This document shows, one piece after another, positions 1-6,527 of a stretch of DNA of 10,979 nucleotides. How positions within the stretch are numbered: the first letter of the stretch is position 1; every line of letters begins with the position of its first letter. Made by a program: the position numbers and the translations under genes. A model generated the notes under the pieces. It saw only the letters and a program-made list of their open reading frames with translations. It was not told the origin of the DNA and searched no databases. Source of the DNA: Bacteroidota bacterium (GTDB taxonomy: Bacteria > Bacteroidota > Ignavibacteria > Ignavibacteriales > Melioribacteraceae); assembly GCA_023447335.1 (NCBI GenBank), contig JAEXOD010000115.1, positions 1-10,979 of the forward strand, given 5' to 3'.

Positions 1-386
1 TTTATGTATCTTGGGAATGTTCCGCTTGGTCCGCTAGGAAAACCGGCTGCACTACTTTCGCCTAAAACAAAAACTCTAAAAGTATTAGGTCTTTTTTTAA
101 TGTAAAAAATATCCTTTGAAGAATAAGGAATATTCTGTGTAGTATAAAAATATCTATAAGCAATATCGGGATTTAACATATAGTGTTCATCTGTAACTTT
201 TATCCATTGCTCAATATTTTGTCCGTAATTAAATATACGTAAGCCTAATTCTAATAAAATAAAAAAGGTAATTGGAATTAGTATTGCAATAAAATAAAAC
301 CACAAAGGGGTTTTTTTATTTATTAATTGTTTAGTAGGTTTGTTATCCGAAGAATTTACGGGTATATTTTTTTTACTTTTGGTCAA
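1..386 (-). CDS. Membrane-anchored SGNH/GDSL-like hydrolase, N-terminal 128 residues only
   Basis: Partial gene running off the left edge; it can be read for 128 codons from a TTG at 384-386. I chose TTG because an in-frame TAG lies five codons upstream and the next ATG (residue 70) would remove the membrane anchor; only a weak GCGAG precedes it. The product has a Lys-rich cytoplasmic start (residues 2-25), one hydrophobic segment (about 28-45), then an extracytoplasmic part. Residues 103-119 read FRVFVLGESSAAGFPSG, which resembles block I of SGNH/GDSL esterases (Gly-Asp/Glu-Ser), so Ser111 is the likely nucleophile. The remaining blocks, including the Asp-x-x-His pair, lie outside the window. 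Family assignment is from that motif and the anchor-plus-hydrolase layout; substrate is unknown. It lies 60 nt downstream of ruvA on the same strand and may be read through from that operon, although its function looks unrelated. Confidence 0.72.
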   Translation of the reverse strand, partial: MTKSKKNIPVNSSDNKPTKQLINKKTPLWFYFIAILIPITFFILLELGLRIFNYGQNIEQWIKVTDEHYMLNPDIAYRYFYTTQNIPYSSKDIFYIKKRPNTFRVFVLGESSAAGFPSGPSGTFPRYI

Positions 387-446
387 TTTAATAGCTCGCT
401 AAATTTTAATTACCAAAAATAAAAAACTTTACGTTAATATTAAAAT

Positions 447-1043
447 TTAAGATTTATTTAGATATGAAAGAGAAAGTTTTATCAATTCTTCAAGCGAAAT
501 ATTCGGGTTTTCTTCTAATATTTGTTTTATTACCTTTTCGGTAAATTTAGGAGAATATCCTAGCATATTAAGTGCTGCAACGGCATCGGTTTTAATTTCA
601 AAAGCCTTCGGAGATCCGAAAGATACGGTTTCATCTTTAATTTGAAACATTTTGTCTTTTAATTCTAAGATTAATCTTTCTGCAGTCTTTTTCCCAATAC
701 CTGGAACGGCTTTTATTCTACCGATGTTTCCGGAACTTACTGCGTTTTTTAGTTCATCTGTTTGAATGCCCGATAAAATTCCAAGCGCTAATTTAGGACC
801 TATTCCGGTAACAGAAATTAATAGTTCAAACATCTCTTTTTCGGAAGTTGAGTAGAATCCGTATAAATCCAAACTATCTTGTCTTACGCTTAAATGTGTA
901 AAAACAGCAACGGGGTTAGGCAAATTGTTTAATTTGTTATAAGTGTTAAGCGAAATAAATACATTGTATCCAACACCGTTAACTTCCAATAATAGTTTTG
1001 TAGGAGCAAGATTAATTATATTTCCTTTTAAATATCCTATCAT
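447..1043 (-). CDS. ruvA: Holliday junction branch migration protein RuvA
   Basis: RuvA forms tetramers that clamp the four-way junction and load the RuvB motor for branch migration. At 198 residues the length is normal. Visible domains: N-terminal OB fold (1-62, starting MIGYLKG, with the conserved NGVGY at 22-26), two helix-hairpin-helix motifs (76-91, VTGIGPKLALGIL; 110-129, AVPGIGKKTAERLILELK), and a small C-terminal RuvB-binding domain (about 150-198, with ALNMLGYS). The acidic-pin region reads VRQDSLDLYGF: Asp56 is kept but the position of E. coli Glu55 is Gln. The ATG at 1041-1043 starts 5 nt after the ruvC stop codon with no clear SD, suggesting translational coupling. ruvB is not next to it in this window. 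Confidence 0.97.
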   Translation of the reverse strand: MIGYLKGNIINLAPTKLLLEVNGVGYNVFISLNTYNKLNNLPNPVAVFTHLSVRQDSLDLYGFYSTSEKEMFELLISVTGIGPKLALGILSGIQTDELKNAVSSGNIGRIKAVPGIGKKTAERLILELKDKMFQIKDETVSFGSPKAFEIKTDAVAALNMLGYSPKFTEKVIKQILEENPNISLEELIKLSLSYLNKS

Positions 1044-1048
1044 AAAAT

Positions 1049-1585
1049 TTATCCGCTAATAATTAAATGAGGATTTGTTTCTAGAAATGATTTCCAGGAA
1101 CCACTTTTTGTATTAGTGTTCTTATGTCTAAACGCATGGCAAATTGCCGCAGCAATTGCATCAGTTTCATCCAATTTTGTAAATGTTTTTTCGGTATTTA
1201 GTAATGTTTTTACCATAAAACCAACTTGTTCTTTTGTAGCAGACCCGCTGCCGACAATAGATTTTTTGATTTCTCGAGGGGAGTATTCACAAATATTTAA
1301 GGAATTATGAAAAGCGGAAAGAATTGCAGAACCACGAGCATAACCAATTTTTAATGCAGATTGTACGTTCTTACCAAAAAAAGCTGTTTCAATAGAAAAC
1401 TCTGAAGGTGAGTATTCTTTTATTACTTTGGTTAATTCGGTATAAATCACTCCGAGTCGTTCCGGCATTGGGGTGTTGCTTGAAAGTTTGATTACACCGG
1501 AAAAAACATAAGAAATTCTTGTATCGTATTTAATAACCCCGAACCCTGTAAAAAGGGTTCCGGGGTCAACTCCTAAAATTATCAC
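1049..1585 (-). CDS. ruvC: Holliday junction endodeoxyribonuclease RuvC
   Basis: RuvC is the RNase H-fold dimeric nuclease that nicks Holliday junctions symmetrically with Mg2+. The 178-residue product carries the full acidic tetrad: Asp7 in ILGVDPG, Glu66 in SIETAFFGKN, and Asp139 plus Asp142 in LDETDAIAAAICH. The Q75-SALKIGYARG-85 region and the P103-REIKKSIVGSGSATKEQV-121 DNA-binding stretch are also typical. The start is GTG (1583-1585), the only start giving the standard N-terminus before VDPG; no strong SD is visible. The gene begins 12 nt after the yebC stop and ends 5 nt before ruvA, in the same operon. Nothing is missing or unusual in the catalytic core. Confidence 0.97.
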   Translation of the reverse strand: MIILGVDPGTLFTGFGVIKYDTRISYVFSGVIKLSSNTPMPERLGVIYTELTKVIKEYSPSEFSIETAFFGKNVQSALKIGYARGSAILSAFHNSLNICEYSPREIKKSIVGSGSATKEQVGFMVKTLLNTEKTFTKLDETDAIAAAICHAFRHKNTNTKSGSWKSFLETNPHLIISG

Positions 1586-1597
1586 AATAAACCAAAA

Positions 1598-2323
1598 TTA
1601 TTCGGTTATATCTGCGTTGCTATAAACGTTTTGAACGTCATCGCAGTCTTCCAAAGCTTCAATCAGTTTCATTACTTTTTCAGCTTCTTCTCCGGCAACT
1701 GATATGTTGTTTTTTGCAACCCATTGCAAACTTGCGTTATCAATTGTTAATCCTTTTTCTGCAATAGCTTTACGAACAGTTTCAAAATTTTCTATAGAAG
1801 AAGAAACTTCAAAAAACTCATCTTCGCTAGTTAAATCATCTGCACCGGCATCTAAAACAATTTCCATTAAATCGTCTTCGGATTTTCCTTGTTTAGGAAG
1901 AGTGATAACACCTTTGCGGTCAAACATCCAAGCAACCGAGCCGCTTTCTCCCATACTGCCGCCATATTTTGAGAGCAAATGTCTAACTTCGGCAACGGTA
2001 CGATTTTTATTATCCGTTAAACTTTCAATCATTACAGCAACTCCTCCGGGACCGTATCCTTCGTAAGTAATTTCGGTATAACTTGCACCGTCAAGTTCAC
2101 CGGCTGCTTTTTTAATAGCTCTTTCGATATTATCTAACGGCATATTTGCACCGCGTGCATTATCATACGCAAGGCGTAAGCGAGGGTTACCGTTAAGATC
2201 AGATCCGCCTGTTCTAACTGCAACCGATATTTCTTTAATTAGTTTGGTGAACAATTTTCCGCGTTTTGCATCCAATGACGCTTTTTTTCTTTTAATTGTT
2301 GCCCATTTTGAGTGTCCTGACAT
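1598..2323 (-). CDS. yebC: YebC/PmpR/TACO1-family protein
   Basis: The 241-residue protein has the signature MSGHSKWATIKRKKASLDAKRGK start, the AYDNARGANMPLDNIERAIKKA segment (about 52-73), YEGYGPGGVAVMIESLTDN (about 87-105) and GGSMGESGSVAWMF (about 120-133), all diagnostic of this three-domain family. Older literature calls members transcriptional regulators; more recent work on bacterial YebC and mitochondrial TACO1 supports a ribosome-associated role in translating proline-rich stretches. Which holds here cannot be read from the sequence. A good SD (AGGAG, 6-7 nt before the ATG) sets the start at 2321-2323. It lies between recJ (23 nt upstream) and ruvC (12 nt downstream); yebC next to ruv genes is a recurrent bacterial arrangement. 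Confidence 0.96.
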   Translation of the reverse strand: MSGHSKWATIKRKKASLDAKRGKLFTKLIKEISVAVRTGGSDLNGNPRLRLAYDNARGANMPLDNIERAIKKAAGELDGASYTEITYEGYGPGGVAVMIESLTDNKNRTVAEVRHLLSKYGGSMGESGSVAWMFDRKGVITLPKQGKSEDDLMEIVLDAGADDLTSEDEFFEVSSSIENFETVRKAIAEKGLTIDNASLQWVAKNNISVAGEEAEKVMKLIEALEDCDDVQNVYSNADITE

Positions 2324-2346
2324 GGGTTCTCCTAATTTATTCTTTT

Positions 2347-4059
2347 TTATACACTTAATTTAATATCTTTTATCCTTAGTTGAGGAAAAGATTTTCCGTC
2401 TTTAATAATTTTATCAATTGAATATACAATATCTATTAAATTTTTATCTTTTTCAATAAAATTTGCAAAATAACTTAAATTAAATCCTATTGCATCGAAA
2501 ATTTTATCAGTACCGTTTTGTTTTACAACCAAAACCAAATGATTTGCTCCTACAATTTTTGGCGGATGAATTACTTTTACTTTTTCCGACAAAAACGTGG
2601 GACGTAAATTACCCGGTCCAAACGGTGCAAATTGATCCAAAATTCTAACAAATTTCGGAGTAATTTCGCTAAAAGTAATCTTTGAATCAATTAAAATTTC
2701 CGGATTAATTTTATTTTGATCTTTGTTTTCTAATAAGATTCTTGAAAAACGTTTTCTAAATTCATCAATTTTTTCTATTTCTATTGCCACGCCTGCTGCA
2801 GCTTCGTGACCTCCGAACTGTAGTAATAAATCATTACATTTTTCTAATGTGTCATAAATATTTAATCCGGTAATACTTCTTGCGCTTCCTTTAGCTACCC
2901 CGTCAATGGTTGTTAACATAATTGCCGGTCTATTATACTTTTCTACCAAACGACTTGCAACAATACCAATTACACCGGCATGCCAATTATCTTCGTGCAA
3001 AATAATAGCCGGGTCATTATCTAAGTCAACACATTTGTCAACTAATTCCAAAGCGTGTGCAAAAGTTATTTCGTCAATTTTTCTGCGTTCGAAGTTTTCA
3101 GACTCAAGAATTTTTGCCAGTTCAATAGCCTTTTCCGGATCTTTAGTAGTAAACAACTCAACAGCTCGGTTCGCATCCCCCAACCTGCCAACTGCATTTA
3201 TTCTTGGGGCAATTGAAAAGACTACTTGTCCGGCATTTAAGTTGCCCGGTTCCATTCTTGCACTTTTTAATAGCGCTAAGATACCAGGGCGCGGATTTGT
3301 ATTAATTAGTTCAAGCCCTTTCATTACAAGAGTGCGGTTTTCGTCAATAAGCGGTACGATATCTGCTGCACCTGCAAGAGCAACTAAATCTAAGTATTTT
3401 AAGGGATCTTCCTTTCTACCAATTTTGGCACCAATAGCTCGTGTAAGTTTAAATGCAACTCCGGCACCTGAAAGAAATTTGAATGGATATCCGCATCCCG
3501 GTTTAATGGGGTCTAAAATAGCCAATGCTTTTGGCAAGATATCCTTAGGTTTGTGATGATCGCAAACAATAACATTCATATTTATTGTGTTGGAGTAATC
3601 AATTTCTTCAACTGCAGTAATTCCGCAATCGACCGAAATTATTAAAGAAGTTCCTTGTTCTTTAATATAATCCAAACTTTGAATTGAAATGCCGTAACCT
3701 TCAGTAAGGCGATTCGGAATATAAATAAATACATCGGCATTTAATTCTTTAAGAAATAGGAACATTAACGATGCGGCACAAGTACCGTCAACGTCATAAT
3801 CTCCGTAAACACAAATTTTTTCGTTATTTGTAATGGCTTCTATTACCCTTGTTGCGGCATCATTCATACCGTCCATTAAAAAAGGGTCATATAGAGTATC
3901 TAACGTAGGTCGGAAGAAGCTTTTAGCTTCAAAAAACCCCGTAACGCTACGCTGCACCAAAAGTTTGGCTAATATCTCGGATATATTTAAACTATCCGCT
4001 AAAGCCTTTACTGTAAGGTTATCGGGGGGGTCTTTATACTTCCAAATTTTATCGAACAT
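2347..4059 (-). CDS. recJ: Single-stranded-DNA-specific 5'-3' exonuclease RecJ
   Basis: RecJ degrades single-stranded DNA 5' to 3' in recombination, mismatch and base-excision repair. At 570 residues it is close to the E. coli length. The DHH core is complete: motif I VYGDYDVDGT (84-93; Asp87, Asp89, Asp91), motif II SVDCGI (142-147, Asp144), motif III CDHHKP (166-171, Asp167-His168-His169), and motif IV AGAADIVPL (229-237, Asp233). APRINAVGRLGDA (284-296) and the DHHA1 domain with GSARSITGLN (391-400) and FGGHEAAAGVAI (415-426) follow; the C-terminal OB-like part covers about 455-570. SD GAGGAA lies just before the ATG at 4057-4059. The gene begins 27 nt after the rnpB 3' end. A run of seven C (coding strand; 4024-4030) lies at codons 10-12, a possible slippage spot. 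Confidence 0.97.
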   Translation of the reverse strand: MFDKIWKYKDPPDNLTVKALADSLNISEILAKLLVQRSVTGFFEAKSFFRPTLDTLYDPFLMDGMNDAATRVIEAITNNEKICVYGDYDVDGTCAASLMFLFLKELNADVFIYIPNRLTEGYGISIQSLDYIKEQGTSLIISVDCGITAVEEIDYSNTINMNVIVCDHHKPKDILPKALAILDPIKPGCGYPFKFLSGAGVAFKLTRAIGAKIGRKEDPLKYLDLVALAGAADIVPLIDENRTLVMKGLELINTNPRPGILALLKSARMEPGNLNAGQVVFSIAPRINAVGRLGDANRAVELFTTKDPEKAIELAKILESENFERRKIDEITFAHALELVDKCVDLDNDPAIILHEDNWHAGVIGIVASRLVEKYNRPAIMLTTIDGVAKGSARSITGLNIYDTLEKCNDLLLQFGGHEAAAGVAIEIEKIDEFRKRFSRILLENKDQNKINPEILIDSKITFSEITPKFVRILDQFAPFGPGNLRPTFLSEKVKVIHPPKIVGANHLVLVVKQNGTDKIFDAIGFNLSYFANFIEKDKNLIDIVYSIDKIIKDGKSFPQLRIKDIKLSV

Positions 4060-4086
4060 TTTCCTCGCTTAAAGGCAAAGAAAAAT

Positions 4087-4516
4087 GATGATTCATTCAA
4101 TAAGCCGGATTCTGTTTCCGCACATAATGCAGACGGCAATTATTTATCTCGCCAACGGATTACTCCGTTAGTCTAGCAGTCTACCCGAAAAGATGTCAAA
4201 GCGAACAACCTTGTCTTTCCCAAAGGAAAGAACTTTTCTTACATGACCTTGCTCCGAGTGGGGTTTGCATTGGTATACGTTAAGTACACTCCCTTTATGG
4301 GACCACCTATATTACTATAGATGCGGTAGGCTCTTAACCTGCCATTTCACCCTTACCCTAAATTTTAGGGCGGTATTTTTTCTGTTGCACTTTCCGTAGC
4401 TAAAAGTTTTCACAATTAGCCCCCGGGCGTTACCCGGCACCCCGTTCTGTGGAGTCCGGACTTTCCTCTATTCTAGTTTACAAACTAACAATAGCAATTG
4501 CCTTTTCTGAATCATC
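4087..4516 (-). ncRNA. rnpB: RNase P RNA (bacterial, type A-like)
   Basis: RNA subunit of ribonuclease P, which removes 5' leaders from pre-tRNA. On the minus strand both halves of the universal P4 helix are present: GAGGAAAGTCCGGACTCC (4468-4451) near the 5' end and ACAGAATCCGGCTTA (about 4116-4102) near the 3' end. The termini pair perfectly as an 8-bp P1, GATGATTC (4516-4509) with GAATCATC (4094-4087), which I used for the boundaries. P2 (GGCAATT with AATTGCC) and P3 (around TAGTTTGTAAACTA) can be drawn. Conserved GGGTGAAATGGCAGG, CACTCGGAGCAAGG and CGGGTAGACTGCTAGA segments occur in the usual order. GGT at 4210-4208 may be the tRNA-CCA binding loop (uncertain). Length about 430 nt. True transcript ends were not measured. 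recJ follows after 27 nt with no obvious terminator between. Confidence 0.96.
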
Positions 4517-4565
4517 AAAAATCTTCTACCTTATTAATTAATTTTACTTCTTTTTCACTACTTTA

Positions 4566-4594
4566 AATATAATAAAATTAATTACTTAAGTCAC
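4566..4594 (-). promoter_or_regulatory. Possible rnpB promoter
   Basis: GTGACT (4594-4589), a 17-nt spacer and TATATT (4571-4566) resemble a sigma-70 -35/-10 pair. It would start transcription about 40 nt before P1, so 5' processing would be needed. In sequence this AT-rich, chance matches are likely, and Bacteroidota-type promoters differ from this consensus; treat as a candidate only. Confidence 0.25.
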
Positions 4595-4606
4595 CAACAA
4601 AATTAA

Positions 4607-4703
4607 TTTTTTGTTAAAAATTTTTTATTTTACAGTTTGTATAATATTTTCCGAACTTTTTTGTTAAAAATTAGTTATTATTCGTATTAATCTATTTTAT
4701 AAT
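4607..4703 (+). promoter_or_regulatory. AT-rich leader of the CNNM gene with two TATAAT boxes and a 50-bp-spaced direct repeat
   Basis: Two perfect TATAAT boxes occur on the plus strand (4640-4645 and 4698-4703). The second has TTATTA 17 nt upstream (4675-4680) and would give a very short leader; the first has no good -35. A 23-bp sequence (4607-4629, containing TTTTTTGTTAAAAATT) is repeated at 4657-4679 with two mismatches, exactly 50 bp apart, bracketing the first TATAAT. It could be a paired binding site or simply AT-rich coincidence. Confidence 0.3.
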
Positions 4704-4718
4704 ATCTTTTTAATACTT

Positions 4719-5768
4719 ATGACATTACTTTTAATTTATTTATTTAGTGCTTTAATTGTGTCCTTTCTGTGTTCCATTTTGGAAGCGGTTTTGCTATCAA
4801 CTCAAGTTACTTATGTTAAAACTAAGTACCCACCGAGTAACAAAATAGCTGCTAAGTTTATTGAGTTTAAGAAGAACATAGAAAAACCTCTTTCTGCAAT
4901 TTTAACATTAAATACAATTGCACATACCGTAGGTGCTGCCGGCGTAGGTGCTCAGGCAATTGTAGTATTCGGTGAAGCTTATTTTGGGATAGTTTCGGCT
5001 GTTTTAACAATCTTAATTTTAGTGTTGACAGAAATACTACCTAAAACAATTGGAGCCACTTACTATAAAGAATTACTTGGCATTGCTGTTCCGACACTTT
5101 CATTTATGTTGTTTATTACTTATCCTTTGGTAGCAGCATCGTCGTTTTTTTCTAGATTGATTTCCAAAAAAGAGGATATAAATAGTTTTGGGCGTGATGA
5201 ATTTTTAGCGATGGCTAATTTAGGATTAGAAGAAGGGGTTTTTGAAGAAAAAGAAAACAAGATAATTCAAAACTTGATAAAGTTAGAATCGGTTACTATT
5301 GAAGAAATTAAAACTCCCAGAGTCGTTATGGTAGTAGCAGATGAAAACATGTGTTTAAGTGAATTTCTTAAAAATAAAGACTTTTTACATTTTTCGCGGA
5401 TACCGGTATTTGATAAAAGTAGTGACAATATAAGCGGGTATGTTTTTAGAGAAACCGTTTTCGAAAATTTGGCGGAAGATAAATTTGGGTTAAAACTTAA
5501 AGATATAAAGCGCGAAATTGTAATTATTCCGGAATCATCTTCTGTTTTTAATGCCTGGGAAAAACTTTTGCAGAAAAAAGAGCATATTGCATTAGTTGTT
5601 GACGAGTACGGAGGTACTGACGGTATTGTAACTATGGAAGATATTATAGAAACTCTGCTTGGTTTTGAAATTGTTGACGAAAAAGATACTGTTAGTAATA
5701 TGCAAGAATATGCAAAAGAACGGTGGAAAAATAGACAAAAAAAATATAATCTTTTAAACAATGAATAA
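4719..5768 (+). CDS. CNNM/DUF21 transmembrane protein with two CBS domains (CorB/CorC-like cation transporter)
   Basis: Inner-membrane protein of the CNNM family, whose bacterial members (CorB/CorC) move Mg2+ or related divalent cations; older annotation says hemolysin-like. Of its 349 residues, about 1-150 form the CNNM transmembrane domain, with hydrophobic segments near 3-25, 57-84, 88-106 and 120-145 and the family motifs LNTIAHTVGAAGVGAQA (64-80) and TEILPKTIGA (104-113). A linker with FLAMANLGLEEGVFEEKE (162-179) leads to a Bateman module: CBS1 about 195-252, CBS2 about 263-318 ending in VVDEYGGTDGIVTMEDIIETLLG. The protein stops about 30 residues later, so the C-terminal CorC_HlyC domain of many homologues is absent. 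The ATG is preceded by AT-rich sequence without an SD. It is transcribed divergently from rnpB and is followed directly by a repeat array. Direction of transport and ion are inferred from family only. Confidence 0.9.
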   Translation: MTLLLIYLFSALIVSFLCSILEAVLLSTQVTYVKTKYPPSNKIAAKFIEFKKNIEKPLSAILTLNTIAHTVGAAGVGAQAIVVFGEAYFGIVSAVLTILILVLTEILPKTIGATYYKELLGIAVPTLSFMLFITYPLVAASSFFSRLISKKEDINSFGRDEFLAMANLGLEEGVFEEKENKIIQNLIKLESVTIEEIKTPRVVMVVADENMCLSEFLKNKDFLHFSRIPVFDKSSDNISGYVFRETVFENLAEDKFGLKLKDIKREIVIIPESSSVFNAWEKLLQKKEHIALVVDEYGGTDGIVTMEDIIETLLGFEIVDEKDTVSNMQEYAKERWKNRQKKYNLLNNE

Positions 5769-5770
5769 TT

Positions 5771-5866
5771 GCGGTACGGTGGAAAGGTAGGATAGTGATA
5801 CAGTGATATAGTGAAAGAGTGATAAAGTGAAACGGTGGAAAAGTGAGATGGTGAATCGGTGTTCTA
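5771..5866 (+). repeat. Octamer array 1 (12 degenerate 8-bp units)
   Basis: Reading in steps of eight from 5771 gives GCGGTACG, GTGGAAAG, GTAGGATA, GTGATACA, GTGATATA, GTGAAAGA, GTGATAAA, GTGAAACG, GTGGAAAA, GTGAGATG, GTGAATCG and GTGTTCTA. The register never slips; GTG at positions 1-3 and A at position 6 are nearly constant, positions 5 and 7 vary, and position 8 is usually a purine: consensus GTGRNANR. Stops in every frame (TGA recurs) rule out coding. It begins 2 nt after the CNNM stop codon, so it would lie in that gene's 3' untranslated region. Confidence 0.9.
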
Positions 5867-5960
5867 GATATGATTTATGTGTTTTTAAACTAGGATTTTC
5901 TTGTATAGTCCGTCCTGAAATAGGTTGACTTTTTAACTAGTAAATAATAGATGAATTTTT

Positions 5961-5990
5961 AGCCCCGTAGGAGTCGATATTTTTAATTAA
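5961..5990 (+). repeat. CCGTAGG-type interspersed repeat, copy near 5961
   Basis: AGCCCCGTAGGAGTCGATAT followed by a T-rich tail. The core CCGTAGG with flanking partial dyad and the GATATTTTT tail resembles the modules at 6138 and, in reverse, at 6226 and 6273. I recall similar CTCCGTAGGAG-plus-AT-tail repeats as widespread in Bacteroidota/Ignavibacteria intergenic regions, but cannot confirm this here. Confidence 0.55.
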
Positions 5991-6137
5991 GAATTATTAT
6001 TTTGCTATTACGAGTTTTATTAAACTTTATTACTTTCTTTACAATAACGTCAATTTACCGAATCTAAATATGTTAAAGACAACATTCAAACCCATATCAA
6101 ATTTCTTATTCTTTTGTCTAAAAGCTAACTTCTGAAC

Positions 6138-6288
6138 ATTCCGTAGGAATGAATTAATAATAGAAGAACAAATTATAGACGAAATAGAACTCGCTTGCGA
6201 GTGAATTAGTCTTTTTCTTTGAGTCACTCCTACGGAGTTCCGGTGTTCTGCTTTGATATTTCTATTATTAATAATTCCCTACGGGAAT
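6138..6288. repeat. 151-bp imperfect inverted repeat with nested palindromes (MITE-like)
   Basis: The left arm (6138-6165) begins ATTCCGTAGGAATG and ends in AATAATAGAA; the right arm (6260-6288) is its near reverse complement, beginning TTCTATTATTAATAATTCCC and ending in ACGGGAAT. Inside the arms are their own palindromes, ATTCCGTAGGAAT (6138-6150) and AATTCCCTACGGGAATT (6273-6289, 7-bp stems around TAC), and between them ACTCGCTTGCGAGT (6189-6202) and ACTCCTACGGAGT (6226-6238). It could fold as one long cruciform or four small hairpins. No transposase, and no clear target-site duplication, is visible; a non-autonomous mobile element or REP-like repeat is an inference. Confidence 0.6.
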
Positions 6289-6293
6289 TTTTT
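6273..6293 (+). terminator. Possible intrinsic terminator formed by a CCTACGG palindrome
   Basis: AATTCCC-TAC-GGGAATT is a perfect 7-bp stem with a 3-nt loop, directly followed on the plus strand by a run of T ending at 6293. It could stop transcripts coming from the CNNM gene about 500 nt upstream. It is also a member of the palindromic repeat family, so termination may be incidental. Confidence 0.4.
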
Positions 6294-6315
6294 GCTCTTA
6301 TGTTGTAATCCTGAA

Positions 6316-6354
6316 AATCCGTTTTAATTCCTGTTAATCCTGGTTCTAAAAGAG
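6316..6354 (+). repeat. 39-bp interspersed repeat, copy A
   Basis: Matches 6718-6756 at 32 of 39 positions by hand alignment, ending in the identical GGTTCTAAAAGAG. The interior contains CTGTTAATCCTGG. The copy runs straight into octamer array 2, whose first G is the last base of the repeat. Confidence 0.7.
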
Positions 6355-6401
6355 TGAAACGGTGGAAGAGTGAAAGAGTGATACAGTGAAAAAGTGCTTT
6401 G
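6354..6401 (+). repeat. Octamer array 2 (6 units)
   Basis: Units in strict 8-nt register: GTGAAACG, GTGGAAGA, GTGAAAGA, GTGATACA, GTGAAAAA, GTGCTTTG. Same strand and consensus as the arrays at 5771 and 6528. The first two units with the next four bases differ at one base from the 20-mer shared by arrays 1 and 3. Confidence 0.88.
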
Positions 6402-6455
6402 CCCAAAAACGGGGATTTAAATTTCTTGTAAATTTCGATTCAAAAAAATTATGTC

Positions 6456-6519
6456 GCACTCTACGGAGCTTGGATTTCTTTGCTATTTGTTGTGTTACAA
6501 TAATATCAAGCCTACGGCT
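6456..6519. repeat. Pair of CTACGG palindromic modules
   Basis: GCACTCTACGGAGCTTGG (from about 6457) and AGCCTACGGCT (6509-6519, 4-bp stems around TAC) flank about 35 bp of AT-rich sequence. They are further members of the CCTACGG family; the second abuts octamer array 3 within 8 nt. Confidence 0.55.
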
Positions 6520-6527
6520 CTTTTGCG

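Noticed and set aside
401..448. Terminator between ruvA and the SGNH gene (10-bp perfect inverted repeat AAATTTTAAT/ATTAAAATTT)
   Set aside because: The stem is entirely A/T with a long loop and no following T run in the right place; such repeats arise by chance in AT-rich spacers.
2906..3556. Long plus-strand open frame opposite recJ (216 codons)
   Set aside because: It lies wholly antisense to recJ, which has every catalytic motif; the frame shows no domain and is a by-product of recJ codon use. The same applies to plus-strand frames at 1116-1310, 1704-2066 and 3833-4072, and to minus-strand frames at 5267-5761 and 9475-9666.
4087..4516. tmRNA or SRP RNA instead of RNase P RNA
   Set aside because: Both P4 strands, P1 closure and the conserved GGAGCAAGG and GGGTAGACTGC segments are specific to RNase P RNA.
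6039..6227. 62-codon minus-strand frame in the repeat island
   Set aside because: It overlaps three of the palindromic modules, has no SD and no recognisable domain. A decayed transposase fragment was considered because of the basic composition, but nothing supports it.
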